Counted from the stretch's first letter, positions 11,139 to 23,724 are shown. The stretch: 64,000 nucleotides of DNA from Notospermus geniculatus (GCA_002633025.1 NMRB01000192.1:450182-514181); one strand, 5' to 3'. Numbers and translations are program-made. Notes: generated by a model from the letters alone, not told the origin.

Positions 11139-11264
11139 AGAATTTTCGCAAAGCCACCAAAACGCTGACTCGAACGTCTATCCTTTTGTTCGGTGCTCTC
11201 TTCGTGGCATCGAACAATGGGATTGGCGTTCGTGTTGGCGTTTCGGGTCTTTGCGAAAACTCTC
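11139..11264. mobile_element. MITE, TTTCGCAAAGCC family, copy 1
   Basis: AATTTTCGCAAAGCCACC at the left pairs with the GTCTTTGCGAAAACT right end, and AACGCTGACTCGAACG pairs with CGTTCGTGTTGGCGTT. The central GTGCTCTCTTCGTGGCAT is shared with the other members. Confidence 0.75.
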
Positions 11265-11550
11265 TATTGTCAGAATATACCCGAACAATATTTAAACGTA
11301 GGCCTAGTCGTTGGCCTAACCGGGCGGTTGCGAAAACTCGATAGAGACCGGTCTACATTTAGGTAACGGTTTTCTATTGTCTGAGTATACCCGAACAATA
11401 GATAAACGTAGTCGTTGGCCTAACCGGGCGGTTGCTTAAACTCGATAGAGACCGGCCTACATTTAGGTTCGATTTTCTATTGTCTGAATATACCCGAACA
11501 ATAGACAAGCGTAGTCGTTGGCCTAACCGGGCGGTTGCGAAAACTCACTG
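11265..11550. repeat. Tandem repeat, about 118-bp unit, roughly 2.5-3 units
   Basis: Each unit carries TTTTCTATTGTCTGAATATA, CCCGAACAATAGA, CGTTGGCCTAACCGGGCGG and TTGCGAAAACTCGATAGAGA. The array starts in the right end of the adjacent MITE, whose GCGAAAACTC tail it shares, so it may have grown by amplification of MITE-flank sequence. Confidence 0.75.
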
Positions 11551-13028
11551 TGGTGAATTGCTCACTGTCAGCCAACTCTCCCTTGGATAGGCGCTAGGCT
11601 GTCAGGATCTGAGGTTGATAGAAGAGAAAACGATATTCGTCTCTGTAGGTGATTCATCAGCAGACGCATAAATAAAATGGTGATAGCGAACCGTAGGTTT
11701 TTTTTTGACGGTGATTGATATGGTAGAGAGACCCTAAGACTATCTGTCTTACATAAAGCTATTGTTGGTAAGTATCTCTTGATAAGCGAGTGATTGAGGA
11801 TGGATTGGGATGAGAACACACTTGACAAGGGATGAATAAAATCGAATTTATCACATTTTCTGTGCCTTGAGGAGGTTTATGAAGATAGATAACGCTTCAG
11901 AATTTCTCTAACAGAAACGTTCCCTTGCATGAATATTTTTACATCTTAACAAGTTTGATATTTAAAGTACATACAGGTATTCCTGGTTGTGAACCTAAAG
12001 AGGCTTAGTGTCTTGTCTTACGAACTCTGAATCCAATAGAGATGTAACACTTTTTATTCAAGGGTCGTAGGAGTTTCAAAACACAAAAATAGTTCACTTT
12101 TTTTAAGTGCTCCTTCATCAAGATTATTAGAAGTTGTACATGTAAAGGAATAGGCCCTAATGGGATCTTGTTTATCGAAAACTTTCTTTGATCAAAAGTG
12201 TTACATAGCCAGATTTAAGAGGGACCTTTTAAATATAGCTCGTAAGGCAAGATAGCCTCGTTCACGTGTATTGGCCATTATGACGTAAATCGCTTCTATC
12301 TTTGAGATACATGTAGCAACACAAAGCCATCCCATTGAGGATATTTAAGATGTCCATGATGTATACGATATCTCATCCGTTAAATTTTCTAAAACAAGGG
12401 AATGAAAAATCGCCTGTATAAATAATTGTCAGCTATTTCTAAGTTTGATATTTCTAGCGAGAGTAATCACTTGTTGTCCAATCACGAACAGCTTGAAATT
12501 CTAGTGACGAACTCTTGTTTCCTGCAATAGACATGTTACACTTATAGATAGAAAATCATGCGATACAAATTAGAAATGAAAAGACAGTTGCTTTTAAGGG
12601 TACTTCTGAACCCGGTTTGGAAATAGATCAGAGGTTTTAGCGATAGCTCCTTCGTCACCACATGCATCATCCTGAGGTTTTTAGCGTCGCTTCTTCGTCA
12701 CCGAACACAACGGTGACGAAGGAAGCGAAAGTCCTCTAAAAACCTGGATGTTGTATAAAGATGTAACACTTTTGATCAACGAAAGTGTTTGATAAACAAC
12801 ATCCTATTAATACATGTACATGTAAGGGCAGAAATTTTACTCCTTATAAAATTTATGCGTATAGCTTTATGTCTAAATGTTAAAAGTAAAAAATTAAATT
12901 GTACTGACAGAAGTGTTACATCCTTATTGGACTCGGAGTTCTTCGGGCGACCTTGGAGGAATTATATTAGTATAATTCCTCCAAGGGGCGACACAGCCGC
13001 TTAAGAACCACTGATTAGGCCTACCTCA

Positions 13029-13133
13029 GGGGCCGTATATTCATAAAACATCTTAAGTATGAAATTTCTAATCCCTTAAACTATTGTTCCAAACAAAAGA
13101 TAAGGGAAACTTTACACAAGATGTTACGGCCCC
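13029..13133. mobile_element. MITE, GGCCGTAT...AAAACATC family, diverged
   Basis: GGGGCCGTATATTCATAAAA to GATGTTACGGCCCC. Both arms have small deletions relative to the family. The same diverged copy occurs at 26059-26163. Confidence 0.7.
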
Positions 13134-14950
13134 AGGACTGCACAGCCATTAGATTCAGCTAGGAGGACTAATAGAAACTCAGAAACAACCGGGTAGGGAC
13201 TAATTATTTGCGTATGGACACCTACGCCGCCATCTTTGACAAAGACGTGAGGGGCCTTCTTCTTTACATCACTAGACGTATTAATCCGTCAAAGGTTGAC
13301 CTCACCGACTATTATTGATGGAAATATCTATTTTTGTTTGTATCCGCCATCCGAGCTTCTTTTTCTCTGATATTCACCGGGGGGATTTGCTTTAATTATT
13401 TTATGCACTCCACGCTTAGAAAGAGTCTGGTTGGATAAACCAGCCCACGCCGTGTCTGTCATTAGCCCTCTCTGAATTCCTGTGACCATCCCAATGACCG
13501 CCGCGCTTTTGTCGAAGATACCGCCGGCAAATTGCGGAGATATTCCTCAGCTCCGCGCTAATGTATTAGCACTGACCCTACGCATTTATAAATACCGGGA
13601 CCTTTCGGAACGGCAAGACGTGGGATGGCCCGGAAACCATATCCAAATATCAATGACGATAAAATGAATGATATATGCATGACCGTATAATCAGCTACAT
13701 GTACTTTTAACCTCGCACTTAATACCCATCCTCCACAGCAGGGGTTTGTGTAACTCCACTGCATCCACTATGCGAGTGTGGGGAGAGGAACGAGACCAAA
13801 GCCCTGCTATGGGAGGATGCCTTTAACACAAAATGTCACAACGGATTGAATGGCGAAACACGTTGTGCAACCTCGTCCCTGTGTCCCCTGGAGTTGATGC
13901 ACTATACATGTACATGTAGCCTATCCGTGACGTGTTAATTAGCAAGTTTTCCGCACCACAATTACGGAGTTACGTCATCGTGCTAAAACATGAACAGAAA
14001 TAGTTGGCTAATGCTGGCACTATGTTGGTCACAGTGATCTCGATCGGAAGTGGCACATTGTACTGCCAGGATCGATACTGCCAGGCTCGGATAAGGTATG
14101 GTAGAGACCGATTTTCACATCTATTTGATACTACGTCCCGATAGTATACCAACATGACTGTTTCTGTCGTTTTTGAGATATCCCGTCTTCCGGAAAATAT
14201 GTTGTAACAAGGATGAAACCATCTTACCTTGGTCAGAAGTTCGGGTGTATCCTTGTCGAGGAAATGGTTTGCCAAGGCCGATTCCCATGTAAAATGTATA
14301 CCGTCATCTGGTTTTAATATTAGGCGAAATCATTTCGGTTGCGAGGGTTTTTTTCTTTGTCGGAATATTGCGACGTTGTGTACATTTGTGGATGTCAAAT
14401 CATCTTTCGCCAAATCATCGTAAATGACGGTAGGATAATGTGGACCACAAGTATTTATTAAGACCGCCCTAGTTTACACTAGGTGAGCGGTCTTCCTTGG
14501 TACGATCGTCTCGGGATCTGTCTCGCGCGCGCCATCAAGTTTGTGGTTTCAGCAGGATAACTCGAGAAATAAGCCATATTTCGCGGCAAAATTTTCAGGC
14601 ATCGTGGATATGTGTACGAGACGGAACTGATTTGATGTGTGGTATCATCCGAAACAGATAAAGCCTGAATTTTGATCGATTTGTAGTTTTATCGCTATCG
14701 GCATGACATTCTTTTTCATTTGTTCTTCTAAAAACTCACGTTTGCCGACGTGGATATTGATTGGCATATCGAGGATGTGTTCCTAATGACACCACCCACG
14801 TCCCATCAGCAGCCCATTAAAAAATTGTGAAGCCATCAATAGCTGTGGTCCATATTGTGTTACTGTTATATGTGTATTTTGCAGGATTTTGCCGACTTCC
14901 GGTGAAACGTTTTTGAATGTTCCCCATTGGTGAGTGTTCCCCTACTACTA

Positions 14951-15080
14951 GGGGCTTTTGGCAAGGCTCCGTATCGTCGATCCGTATCACGTATGCCGTA
15001 TGACTTTAATAGAAAATGCATTAGCTCGATACGTCATACGTGACACGGATCGACGATACGGAGCCTTGCCAAACGTCCCT
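14951..15080. mobile_element. MITE, TTTGGCAAGGCTCCGTATCG family, copy 1
   Basis: GGCAAGGCTCCGTATCGTCG at the left pairs with CGACGATACGGAGCCTTGCC at the right, and ATCCGTATCACGTATG continues the stem. It lies in both large-repeat copies (partner 28173-28302). Confidence 0.75.
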
Positions 15081-15311
15081 TGACAAAAGGGGACACACAG
15101 AGAAACATGTCATTGTCGGTATATCGGCCACCGTTTCCAAAAACAATAAGGGGGACACTGACATAGGGAAACACTGACAGATGTCACACCTAATTCCCAT
15201 CCAGGTCTACCCTCTCAGAGCAGAACGTGTACAAAAGGCTCTGCGTGACGTACATGTACATGTACACATGTAAATATCAGTATGTATTTATTTTCATCCC
15301 GAAAAAGACAA

Positions 15312-15432
15312 TGGGTCGTATTTTAGAACGTTCCTTAACGTTAAGGTCGACCTTAAGTCTATTGTAAAACCATCGAGAACAACAGATTTAAGGTGAACCT
15401 TAATGTTAAGGAACGTTCTAAAATACGGCCCA
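15312..15432. mobile_element. MITE with TGGGTCGTATTTTAGAACGT termini
   Basis: The left end TCGTATTTTAGAACGTTCCT and the right end AGGAACGTTCTAAAATACGG pair; inner arms CTTAACGTTAAGGT also pair. Related in its outer bases to the GGGCCGTATTCTAGAAGCTT family at 19397 and 23167. Not found at the matching place of copy 2. Confidence 0.7.
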
Positions 15433-15435
15433 ATG

Positions 15436-15568
15436 AGAATAGAAAAAAGGGCGCCCAACTTGGTTCTATAGACATATTTATTTAGGACATCTAAATAAAT
15501 TTGTCTAGGATGTCTAAATTAATAAATATGTCTAGAACCAAGTTGGGAGTTGTCCTTTTTTCTATTTT
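15436..15568. mobile_element. Foldback element, CCAACTTGGTTCTA arms
   Basis: GAATAGAAAAAAGG and CCCAACTTGGTTCTATAGAC pair with GTCTAGAACCAAGTTGGG and CCTTTTTTCTATTTTC. The centre holds three GGA(C/T)GTCTAAAT-like repeats. The surrounding 15260-15710 is not alignable with copy 2 (28475-28830). Confidence 0.65.
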
Positions 15569-16298
15569 CAACATCTTCATAATAGAGGCAACCCCTGTTG
15601 AATCCTCGTGGATCCTTGGGAAAGGACTAACCGTAATCCTTGTTGGTAGCCAGCTGAAGAATTCAACAAATAAGACAATGTCATTATATTTGAGAGTGAC
15701 AGCCATATTCGTGGGACATTGAATAGACCTTCTGTAACTACGGTCTTTGAATGTGCTATCAACAGCCTCACGTTCTGTTACCTTGAAACAGTACATTTTC
15801 GTGGAAACCTTGCAATATTATTTTGGCATGAACGAATCAATCAATCAGTTTGATTACTAACAGGATGCTCTTATATCATTTCATGATAATAATTTATTGG
15901 CTATTCTCTGTAGGCAAACAAGTCCCAGAGCACTCTACCCTTGTATTGGTCATAACGTAATTATTTACTTTCACTGTTTTTGATTGATTATTTCATCTCT
16001 ATCATTCATAATTTATCATTTCCATTGTGACTTAGATCAATAAACCATATATGGCTTAACGTGTAGAGTCTGACCGGAGGCACGTACTTTACCTGGCCGT
16101 GTCAGGTACCATAACACACCGAATAACTCACCGATATTTGGGCCAATAAAACTGAAGTTTGTGTCTACCCTTCCATCTTGCAAGCTTCATCATAATAATA
16201 AAGTTACCATGACAACCTCCGACCATGATGCATACATTAGGCCATGGAGTGATACTGAAGAAGTCGTTGGTGCAATCCCCAAAAACGTTTTATAATAG

Positions 16299-16338
16299 CG
16301 CGCAGCGCGGCGGCGAAGCCGCCGCGCGAAGCGCTTTT
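16299..16338. repeat. GC-rich perfect hairpin at the end of large-repeat homology
   Basis: GCGCGGCGGC-GAA-GCCGCCGCGC is a perfect ten-base-pair stem with a GAA loop, extended by outer AGCGC/GCGCT repeats. It begins at the exact base where copies 1 and 2 stop matching, in otherwise AT-rich DNA. Confidence 0.7.
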
Positions 16339-16507
16339 ATGGCAATATACACGAGGGGAGAAAAAAGTACCCAGAATTCATTGACACAAGTGATCGACAG
16401 GCATGATTATAAACCGCAAAGCTCTGTCACATTACATGACTTCCGCATTCCATTAGGTCAAAGATAGATGTTGCCAGACTTTACTCTATCGGCCTTAATG
16501 TAATGGA

Positions 16508-16632
16508 CTAAACGAAGATTATCTTTAACTCAGGTTAAACCACAACTTTTCCATTGTCACTTCATGCCCTGGCAAACCTGAACAATTGAAAAGTTGTGGC
16601 TCAACCTGAGTTCATGATAATCTTCGTTTGGT
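16508..16632. mobile_element. Foldback element, AAACGAAGATTATC termini
   Basis: AAACGAAGATTATC, AACTCAGGTT and CCACAACTTTTC at the left pair with GAAAAGTTGTGG, AACCTGAGTT and GATAATCTTCGTTT at the right. It lies in the unique spacer between the two large-repeat copies. Confidence 0.7.
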
Positions 16633-17556
16633 GCATACGGGCCAGCTCTACCAGCTTACAATGTAAGTTTAATGCAGGAAAAATTCTATTGTTTGCTGTT
16701 CCATTTACTTTGTTTCCCACAATGGCGCAGTCGGATAAGTACACACCAACCCCAATGATACAAACGACTGCCCATAGCTTTCCGTGGCAGAGTTGCCCAT
16801 AAACAGCCAACATGCCAAAACCCTTACGTGGAGCAGCTCCTTTATGCTTTACTATAATCCAAAATATATCAACTGTAAATGTCGATCTGCAAGGAAATAT
16901 TTTAATTTCCACGTCCTCGGATCTCCGTGACCTTGGTCTTCTGATCAACAACATCCGATACTCCACAAGTACTGTCTTGATCCTCGTGGAATTGAAACGT
17001 CTCCTGTCGAATTGATTTTTGTGTCAGTCTGATATGTTCGGTGATTCAGTGGTGCGTTGTTTCTTCGCCGGCATGGTGAATTGTAGTCTAGTAATGAAAT
17101 CAATGCGATGGACCGAGTACCATTTGACAAACCGTTGTCTTCTACATGTATGCGTCTATTAGACCTGGCAAGTGCTTACACGGGCTGCTCCACGTGAGTG
17201 AGTTCTTGTGTGGGTTGGCTCTCAATGGGCGATGTACCATTGTTGGTTTCCTTACGGTCAGCTCCGTTGGTACTTCATCTGATTTTGCCGTAGTGCGACT
17301 AATAACAATGGAAATGGTAGAGTGAACAAAAGGGTTTGCCGGGCGATCAGCTGAGTTGGATTAGATTATCCAACGGAGCTTCACGCCGAGACCAATGACA
17401 CAAAAGACTGTCCATAGAGCTCTCCATGGAGAACAAACTGGTGCGAGAAAGGTTTCAAGCGGAGCAGTACATGTAACTTCTGGGTCCATATTGTTAAAAT
17501 TACTTGCATGTAAGTCAAAGTGTTATACTTAGACTCTATCTTTTGTTTTGAACAAA

Positions 17557-17696
17557 GGGACCTTATTCAGGACGCTCCCGTAACTTACGGGAGTGCGCAA
17601 ACTATTGTCCTTTTGCGGACAACCTATTGTTCACTATCAGCCTGACAAAGGATTTGTGTACCCTTAAGGTTACGGGAGCTTTGTGAATAGGGTCCC
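17557..17696. mobile_element. MITE, GGGACCTTATTC family, copy 2
   Basis: Orthologous partner of the 4643-4782 element with a few substitutions in the right arm (TTGTGAATAGGGTCCC). A third, interrupted member lies at 31142-31414. Confidence 0.75.
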
Positions 17697-18070
17697 AGGT
17701 CTCCCAAGCCAGGGCTGTTTTTCATCGGTACCCTGTACATCAATAGATTCACCTTCTAGAACGTTCTATACAGCATATGTTACGTGCCTTCGATGAAAGT
17801 TGCCCACAAATGGCCATTTGCATTGCCTCTGATCCTGGGCTCAGAATAGGTGGACGTCTCCGTGCTAATGACTTTCATGTTGCAGGCTACACCACTGTAA
17901 ATCCCCTAGGCTCTAATGGGTCCGTGGCCAAAATTAATTAGGGTTGTGTTATATTGACCGCTATAGAATGTGCAGAAAGATTGAGTGATTTATTGGGAGA
18001 TTCCCTGAGGGAGTTTTGGGGTTCAGATAGCAGGCTGGAGTGGTTAAGATTTGCTCCGACTCCAACTGGA

Positions 18071-18326
18071 AATTGCAGCGGAAATCCTAAGGCAAAACGA
18101 CCCGGTGCAGTGGAAATCGAAGGCAAAACGACCTGGTGTAGTGGAAATCGAAGGCAAAACGACCTGGTGTAGTGGAAATCGTAGGCAAACGACCTGGTTT
18201 AGTGGAAATCGTAAGGCAAAACGACCCTGCGCAGTGGAAATCGTAAGGCAAAACGACCCGTTGCTGTGGAAGTCTACACATATGGGAAAACTGCCCGGTA
18301 CAGTGGAAATCGTAAGGTAAAACGAC
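18071..18326. repeat. Minisatellite, about 31-bp unit, 8 units
   Basis: Same array as 5152-5501 but about 94 bp shorter, equal to three units. The irregular GTTGCTGTGGAAGTC unit and its neighbours are kept in the same order, so the difference comes from loss or gain in the 5' half of the array. Confidence 0.85.
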
Positions 18327-19396
18327 GCGGTGAAGTCAGGAGGCATCTCTGAATCACCGTTTTTCTTCGTTATAAATTCAGAGAGCGTAGCCGACAATCT
18401 AGACAAACGATGACTGTCACGCCAGTTTCTGTACACAACCATGGCTCAGCGAAGATGTTACAAACAAGGCTGTTTTCCGGCTTGTAATTGAAAAATGACT
18501 GTGTGTAAACTCCCTATTTAAACAGCTGTTGGCAGTAATTTTTAAAACATGGTCGTAAGGTTTGAGTGTACAGCTCTATCAGTGCCCAGGGAAGGTTTGT
18601 GAAGAGACTGAAGCAATAAAGTGAGGCGCTTTGGGACTGAAATGATCCTAGGATCGTCGCTTTTTAGGTGGGAATAATGATGATGCAGGTCGCTTGAGCT
18701 GACATTTTACGAAATTGAGAAGAGATTTAACGATGACGTATGTGTTACCAAGACGGCCAGTAGGACATAGAAACCATACATTGGTGATATAAATAATCAA
18801 AGAGAGATTAGAATACACACGCGGAATAATAAGAGATGAAATTGGCTCGAAATCTCAGCGAAATAGTTCAGGAAATGATGATTTTCGTATTTGATTATAC
18901 CAAAAGTCGTCCTTCCAATTGGAACGAAGCATTGTCTGAGTGTATGTGGTGTAAAAACAAGCTCTGGTATCGTTCCATCATGAAGATCAGCTTACAATGA
19001 AATGAACAATAGACTATTGTATATATGAAGTCGAGGAGGACTTAACTTCGCCGGCTTATTGCAAGCTATTGTCTCTTGGGAAGGAAATATTGCCGACAAG
19101 GAGTTCATTGTCAACACTCGGCTAATCCTCCCGTGGTAACAATTGTGTTTCTCTTCCCTTCTGAAATTGACAGCTTTACAGACCATGGACAAACACTTAC
19201 AGGAAATTGCGGTCACAAGGCTAGTAAAACAATAATGCAATGCCATATTTTTTATTGCAGTCCTAGGCCACTATACATGTACAAAAGTGCAATGTCATCG
19301 CAGTACATTGCTGTTCCATCAAAAAGTTGACTCCCTGTGGAGCTTGGTATTTAATTTTTCATAAATTCCTTCGTGGGATTTGGGTCTGTAGTCTAT

Positions 19397-19514
19397 GGGC
19401 CGTATTCTAGAAGCTTCCTTAAGTGTAAGGTCGACCTTTAGCTATTGTTTGCAGTGTAGAATACAAAAGATTAAGGTCGACCTTACACTTAAGGAAGCTT
19501 CTAGAATACGGCCC
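19397..19514. mobile_element. MITE with GGGCCGTATTCTAGAAGCTT ends, TAT target duplication
   Basis: A near-perfect hairpin from GGGCCGTATTCTAGAAGCTT to its complement. TAT is at 19394-19396 and 19515-19517; copy 1 (about 6590) reads GTCTATATCTG with a single TAT, an exact empty site. Confidence 0.85.
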
Positions 19515-20617
19515 TATATCTCTCTGACTCTACTAAACCAAGTATCAAAGAACTGAGATCTTAGTCCAATTCGACGAATGTAATTATTTTTATTTTTTTA
19601 ATTTTGGTTTTAATTTTTTGTTTTTTTTATTTTTTTATTTTTTTTTAATTTGAAGACAATCGAAAAGCATGGTTAGTAGTGTCATAGAATCTAATGCCTC
19701 CTACATGTAGTATAGGATGTCCCCCAACAATACATTTACGGATTAAGCGGCACCATTCAATTGGATTCTAGAGAGAAATCCCGTGACAAACAAAATATGA
19801 GAGCATATCAGGAAAAGGGCATTAGATTCTATCATATCTGTCAAAATATCAGTGGCCTGTGACGTCAACTTCGATGTCGTTTGTGTTTAACCTAGGGGCT
19901 CTTAAAGTCGCTAGAAGTTGAGATAAGCCATGACACTAGGATGCCGTAGGCAGTTTGCGGAACAGTAAAACACAAAAAAAATATGTGGAATGATGATACA
20001 TAATAACTTCTGGAACAAATATTGACAGAATTTATTCATAATTGTGAAAAATGGAGACTGTCACATTAGAGAATGCCGTGCGAGAAGCGTCGCTGAATGC
20101 TGAAAAAAGCCAAGCGGGTTCTTTCTCCCCTACGATGTTCAGTTGATAACAACAAAAGCTCGGTACCCGGCTATTTACCGCAAACTCTCTGAAAGCAATC
20201 AGCTAAATGGAATATTAATGCTACGAGACTGATCGAGTAATTGTTTGTGATGTAAGCGAGCCGCGGCTGTTCTGTTTATGTTGATTTAGTGTCGCCTTGA
20301 CATTTTATTAATGACGTCAGTTGTTTGTGCTGAGTCACGTGAGGCTCCAGACAGACGAATTTCCACTTGCTGTCGGCGTTTGAGGCAGCAAATTGTTGAC
20401 AAAGTTCTGGGCCATAACTTTCTGAAGGTGTGCTGCTCCATGAAAATCTTCTCATGCGAGTTTGGTTCTCAATGAGCAATTCACCATTATTGGTTTCCTC
20501 AGTGTGAACATTCCTCAGTGTTTCCTCCAATGTGAACATTTCATGTAGAATGTTCATTCTTCAGGTCACGGATGACTACCTAGTTACCGTACCCAGAAAT
20601 GACTGCCCAAAGTTCCT

Positions 20618-20958
20618 AAAGAAGCACGGTATTGGATCTCAAGTGCGTTGTTTGACTGCCGACGTAGAGGGAGCCACAGCAGTAAGACGAACTACAAAAA
20701 TGCATTACAAAATGTACGAGTTGACCAATAGGTGTCACTACGGCCCAATTCAATTCTTATAGCGGACCCAGTCATTATTGATCGAGCAGCAATCACGTAG
20801 ATTTTCCTGTATATTGGTCCGTTAGAACTTTGCTGCCATCTGTTGGCAATATGCGCGGCTGACTGCTCCTATTCGCCGACAACGTAGTTAGTCCCTGGGT
20901 TGGGGAGTGGCGCGGTGGCGCCGGCTGTCGAGAAAAAGTGGCAATACCGTGCTCCTTT
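20618..20958. mobile_element. Foldback element present only in copy 2
   Basis: The left end AAAGAAGCACGGTATTGG and the right end GGCAATACCGTGCTCCTTT pair. The interior is unrelated to copy 1, which carries a cluster of three other MITEs in the same interval. No target duplication could be fixed because the surrounding alignment is broken. Confidence 0.6.
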
Positions 20959-21906
20959 AAGTTGAGTTGCCATCTGATATGGAGCAGGGCCTTGATGCTG
21001 TTCACTCTGTCAGAGTGTGTATTCCAGTACACACATGGTACACTGTGCCATTTCGTTAACAAATACATGTACTCACAGTATCCGAGTCCAATTATCCATT
21101 ACCAATACGCCGAACGACATCTGTCAGAGAATATGACAGGATGAATATGCTACATAAGCAATTTAATTCGTATTTTTGTATAATTCAATTTTATGGAAGG
21201 GTACGTTTCCCTTGGGGCTGGCGTACTTCAAATTACGGTACATTGGGACAAAGTGACGTGCATCAGTAGATAGGAATCATATGCATGGAATGAAATACGC
21301 TTTTAATGCTTTATCCTGGAGGATAATTCTCTGTGACGCATGGACGTCCTGGACTACTAGTATATGAAACTAATACGAAAAACTTTGATTTGTAGAGTTA
21401 TATTTATTCATTTATTTAGCATTTTCTACATTAGGCTTACATGTACATAAAAAAAAACAGACGACATTATGTTTACAAATATCATAAAGGAATCAAGCAT
21501 AAAGATTTAGGCCTTAATACTGCGAACGATGAAGTAACTGAGGAATACACTTCATGTGTTGCCACCAGATGTCTCTCACTGCCTTGATTCGTTTATGCAA
21601 ATATCCTTTAAGCCCCTGTCACATATCCACTCCGGGGCCCGTACGGCGAGTAAACACAGACAGATTGCCCCTGATCCACGGGGAACGAAAACCTTAGAAA
21701 TGAAAATGAAAATCGTAATCTCCGTATACTGTCTCTAAAATCCACAGCAAGCCGCTGGGTGGGGAAATCATAGGGGGCCCGGTGGATTTGTGACCTAGGC
21801 TTTAGGGTGCTGATGATAAAGTCAAATAACAGGGTACTGTCAAAAAATGTAGTCTATGTTTTTGGTAATATAACATAGTAACGGGTTTCTAAGGTGAAAG
21901 ACATAG

Positions 21907-21984
21907 CTTCCTACCGGATTCGAACCCACGGACCCACAAAAATCGCCAGCAGTCAGAGGCAGCACGCCTTAGCCACTAGGCCAA
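21907..21984 (-). repeat. tRNA-derived SINE head with A and B boxes
   Basis: On the minus strand GGCCTAGTGGCTAAGGCG (A-box-like) is followed by GGGTTCGAATCC (B box) at normal tRNA spacing. The anticodon arm does not fold cleanly and the 3' end is not that of a mature tRNA, so a SINE or tRNA pseudogene is more likely than a working tRNA. Confidence 0.6.
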
Positions 21985-22106
21985 ATCCCCATCTTCATCC
22001 CCATCGTCATCTTTTGGTAATATATACATGTAAAAGATATAACATGCCGTAACTTATAACAAAAGAGTGGCCAAAATAATGTTGCTCAATAGGTAGGGAG
22101 CGACCG

Positions 22107-22214
22107 GGGGCTGTATGCATAAAACATCTTAAGTGTAAAATTTCCCTTAAACTATTGTTCCAAACAAAAGATAAGGGAAATTTTACACTTAAGATGTTTT
22201 ATGCATACAGCCCC
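22107..22214. mobile_element. MITE, GGCCGTATGCATAAAACATC family, copy 2
   Basis: The best-preserved member: GGGGCTGTATGCATAAAACA to TGTTTTATGCATACAGCCCC with a short loop at GTTCCAAACAA. Family members also lie at 3287, 13029, 26059 and 26165. Confidence 0.8.
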
Positions 22215-23166
22215 AGGCCTACTCTTTTTAGGTCCCCAGGGTCCATCCTTTTTTCTCTCAAGTCCACAAAGTAATGGTCTCGCTCATGTGCACGACCTGT
22301 CAAGAGGAAGACATAAAATGATACTATGACGTGTCATTGACGTCACTTCCTTCCCTGCTTCCTGACTGGGGAGCTTGTAAATGATGGAATGATTAGTGGA
22401 GACCGTGGGGACGCCTCAGCTGCGGCTAGCGTCATTAGTCTCTCATAGGATTACTACCGCTACCTGTGTTGACAGTCAATTTGACCCGTAAGTGGTCACC
22501 GAAGAGACGACCTCGGTTCTTCATCAGATGTTTGTATTTCCAATTCATATAGAATTTCGACCTCTCGAATCTACTCCAACCCAAATTGGACAGGTAGCAA
22601 GGGAACAAAAGAGAAAAAGGTGGCTGCTCCAACATAGAAGAGTAGGCCTACCCCATGCAAACTAAAGGAAAAGAGTTAAGGATAAAACAGTAAAGCAGGC
22701 AACATTTTTCCAACATTTCCTGAGCAACATGATCGTTTAACCCTGTATACACTGGCCAACAAATATTATAGCAGCATTTGAACTATGTTGGAAAGCACGT
22801 TTCCCTGTACATAGACAACATTTGTCCAACAAGGTATTGTTACTCTGAATGTTGGAAAAATAGGCAAGAAGTTGTGTCGTGTTAAAACTCCCTTTCCATC
22901 CTGTCCGAGAACGGTACATACTGCCTCGGCTATGTCCGCTTATGGCATGTATGGTACTACGGATAGTTGTCTGACAGCTCCTAGGAAAGATATCGGGAAG
23001 CTGTCTTTGGAAATGTAGTCAGTATGGTTATCATCGTATACTGAATTATGAACAACATCGTTAGTATTCAGGTCTTGAGTTTATTCTTAACGTGTAGACA
23101 GGGGAAGAAAAAGAAGCTAACTTGCTGTTAGGTTTTAGGGGTTAGTTATCAAAGATAGCAGTTATA

Positions 23167-23284
23167 CGGCCGTATTCTAGAAGCTTCCTTAAGTCTAAGG
23201 TTTACCTTTAGCTATTGTTTGCAGGGCAGAATACAAAAGCTTAAAGTGGACCGTAGAGTTAAGGAGGCTTCTAGAATACGGGCA
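23167..23284. mobile_element. MITE, CGTATTCTAGAAGCTTCC family, ATA target duplication
   Basis: CGTATTCTAGAAGCTTCCTT pairs with AAGGAGGCTTCTAGAATACG. ATA stands at 23164-23166 and 23285-23287; copy 1 (about 10818) reads AGTTATAGTATTTTG without it. Confidence 0.8.
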
Positions 23285-23598
23285 ATAGTATTTTGTCAAG
23301 ACCGTCGCCTTGACCTTAACGCCAAAACCTTTGAAAAGTGAAAAGTGCATCCGTTGGTTCAAACTGACGTACAATAGCAAATATCCTCCACTTCCTGGCT
23401 GAAGGCGCCTGTCCACGGGAGTTTTCTGTCTTTGGGTAACTCAACTATATGCATAAGCAGTTGTTTGCGTCATTGGTCTCAGCCCCGTAAGCCGAATGAA
23501 AGAAATGGAGTACATGTAATTTCAAGAAATAGAGAATTTTCGCAATCGCCCGGATGGACGTACGACTAGGATACATGTAAGTTACGATTTTCTATTAT

Positions 23599-23724
23599 AG
23601 AATTTTCGCAAAGCCACCAAAACGCCAACACGAACGTCTATCCTTTTGTTCGGTGCTCTCTTCGTGGCATTGAACAATGGGATTGGCGTTCGTGTTGGCG
23701 TTTCGGGTCTTTGCGAAAACTCTC
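23599..23724. mobile_element. MITE, TTTCGCAAAGCC family, copy 2
   Basis: Orthologous to 11139-11264. Here AACGCCAACACGAACG pairs perfectly with CGTTCGTGTTGGCGTT, so this copy keeps the original arm that has mutated in copy 1. Confidence 0.75.

Larger units (their letters stand above)
2800..16298 (+). repeat. Large direct repeat, copy 1 (about 13.5 kb)
   Basis: From CTCTACCAGCTTA to AACGTTTTATAATAG this block is collinear with 16646-29404 and close to identical in unique sequence. The copies differ by discrete insertions, most of them inverted-repeat elements, and by minisatellite copy number. I find no supportable exon chain in it. Uncollapsed haplotypes of a very heterozygous diploid would look like this; a recent tandem duplication is the alternative. 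Confidence 0.9.

Noticed and set aside
13482-13667. 61-codon frame kept in both large-repeat copies
   Set aside because: The copies are nearly identical overall, so preservation of a short frame is not evidence of selection.
14459-14495. Hairpin AAGACCGCCCTAG...GGTGAGCGGTCTT as a terminator or structured RNA
   Set aside because: Short, imperfect, no gene upstream, and one of many hairpins here; left without a functional call.
21907-21984. Functional tRNA gene
   Set aside because: A and B boxes are present, but the cloverleaf, especially the anticodon and acceptor stems, is not credible. SINE head or pseudogene preferred.
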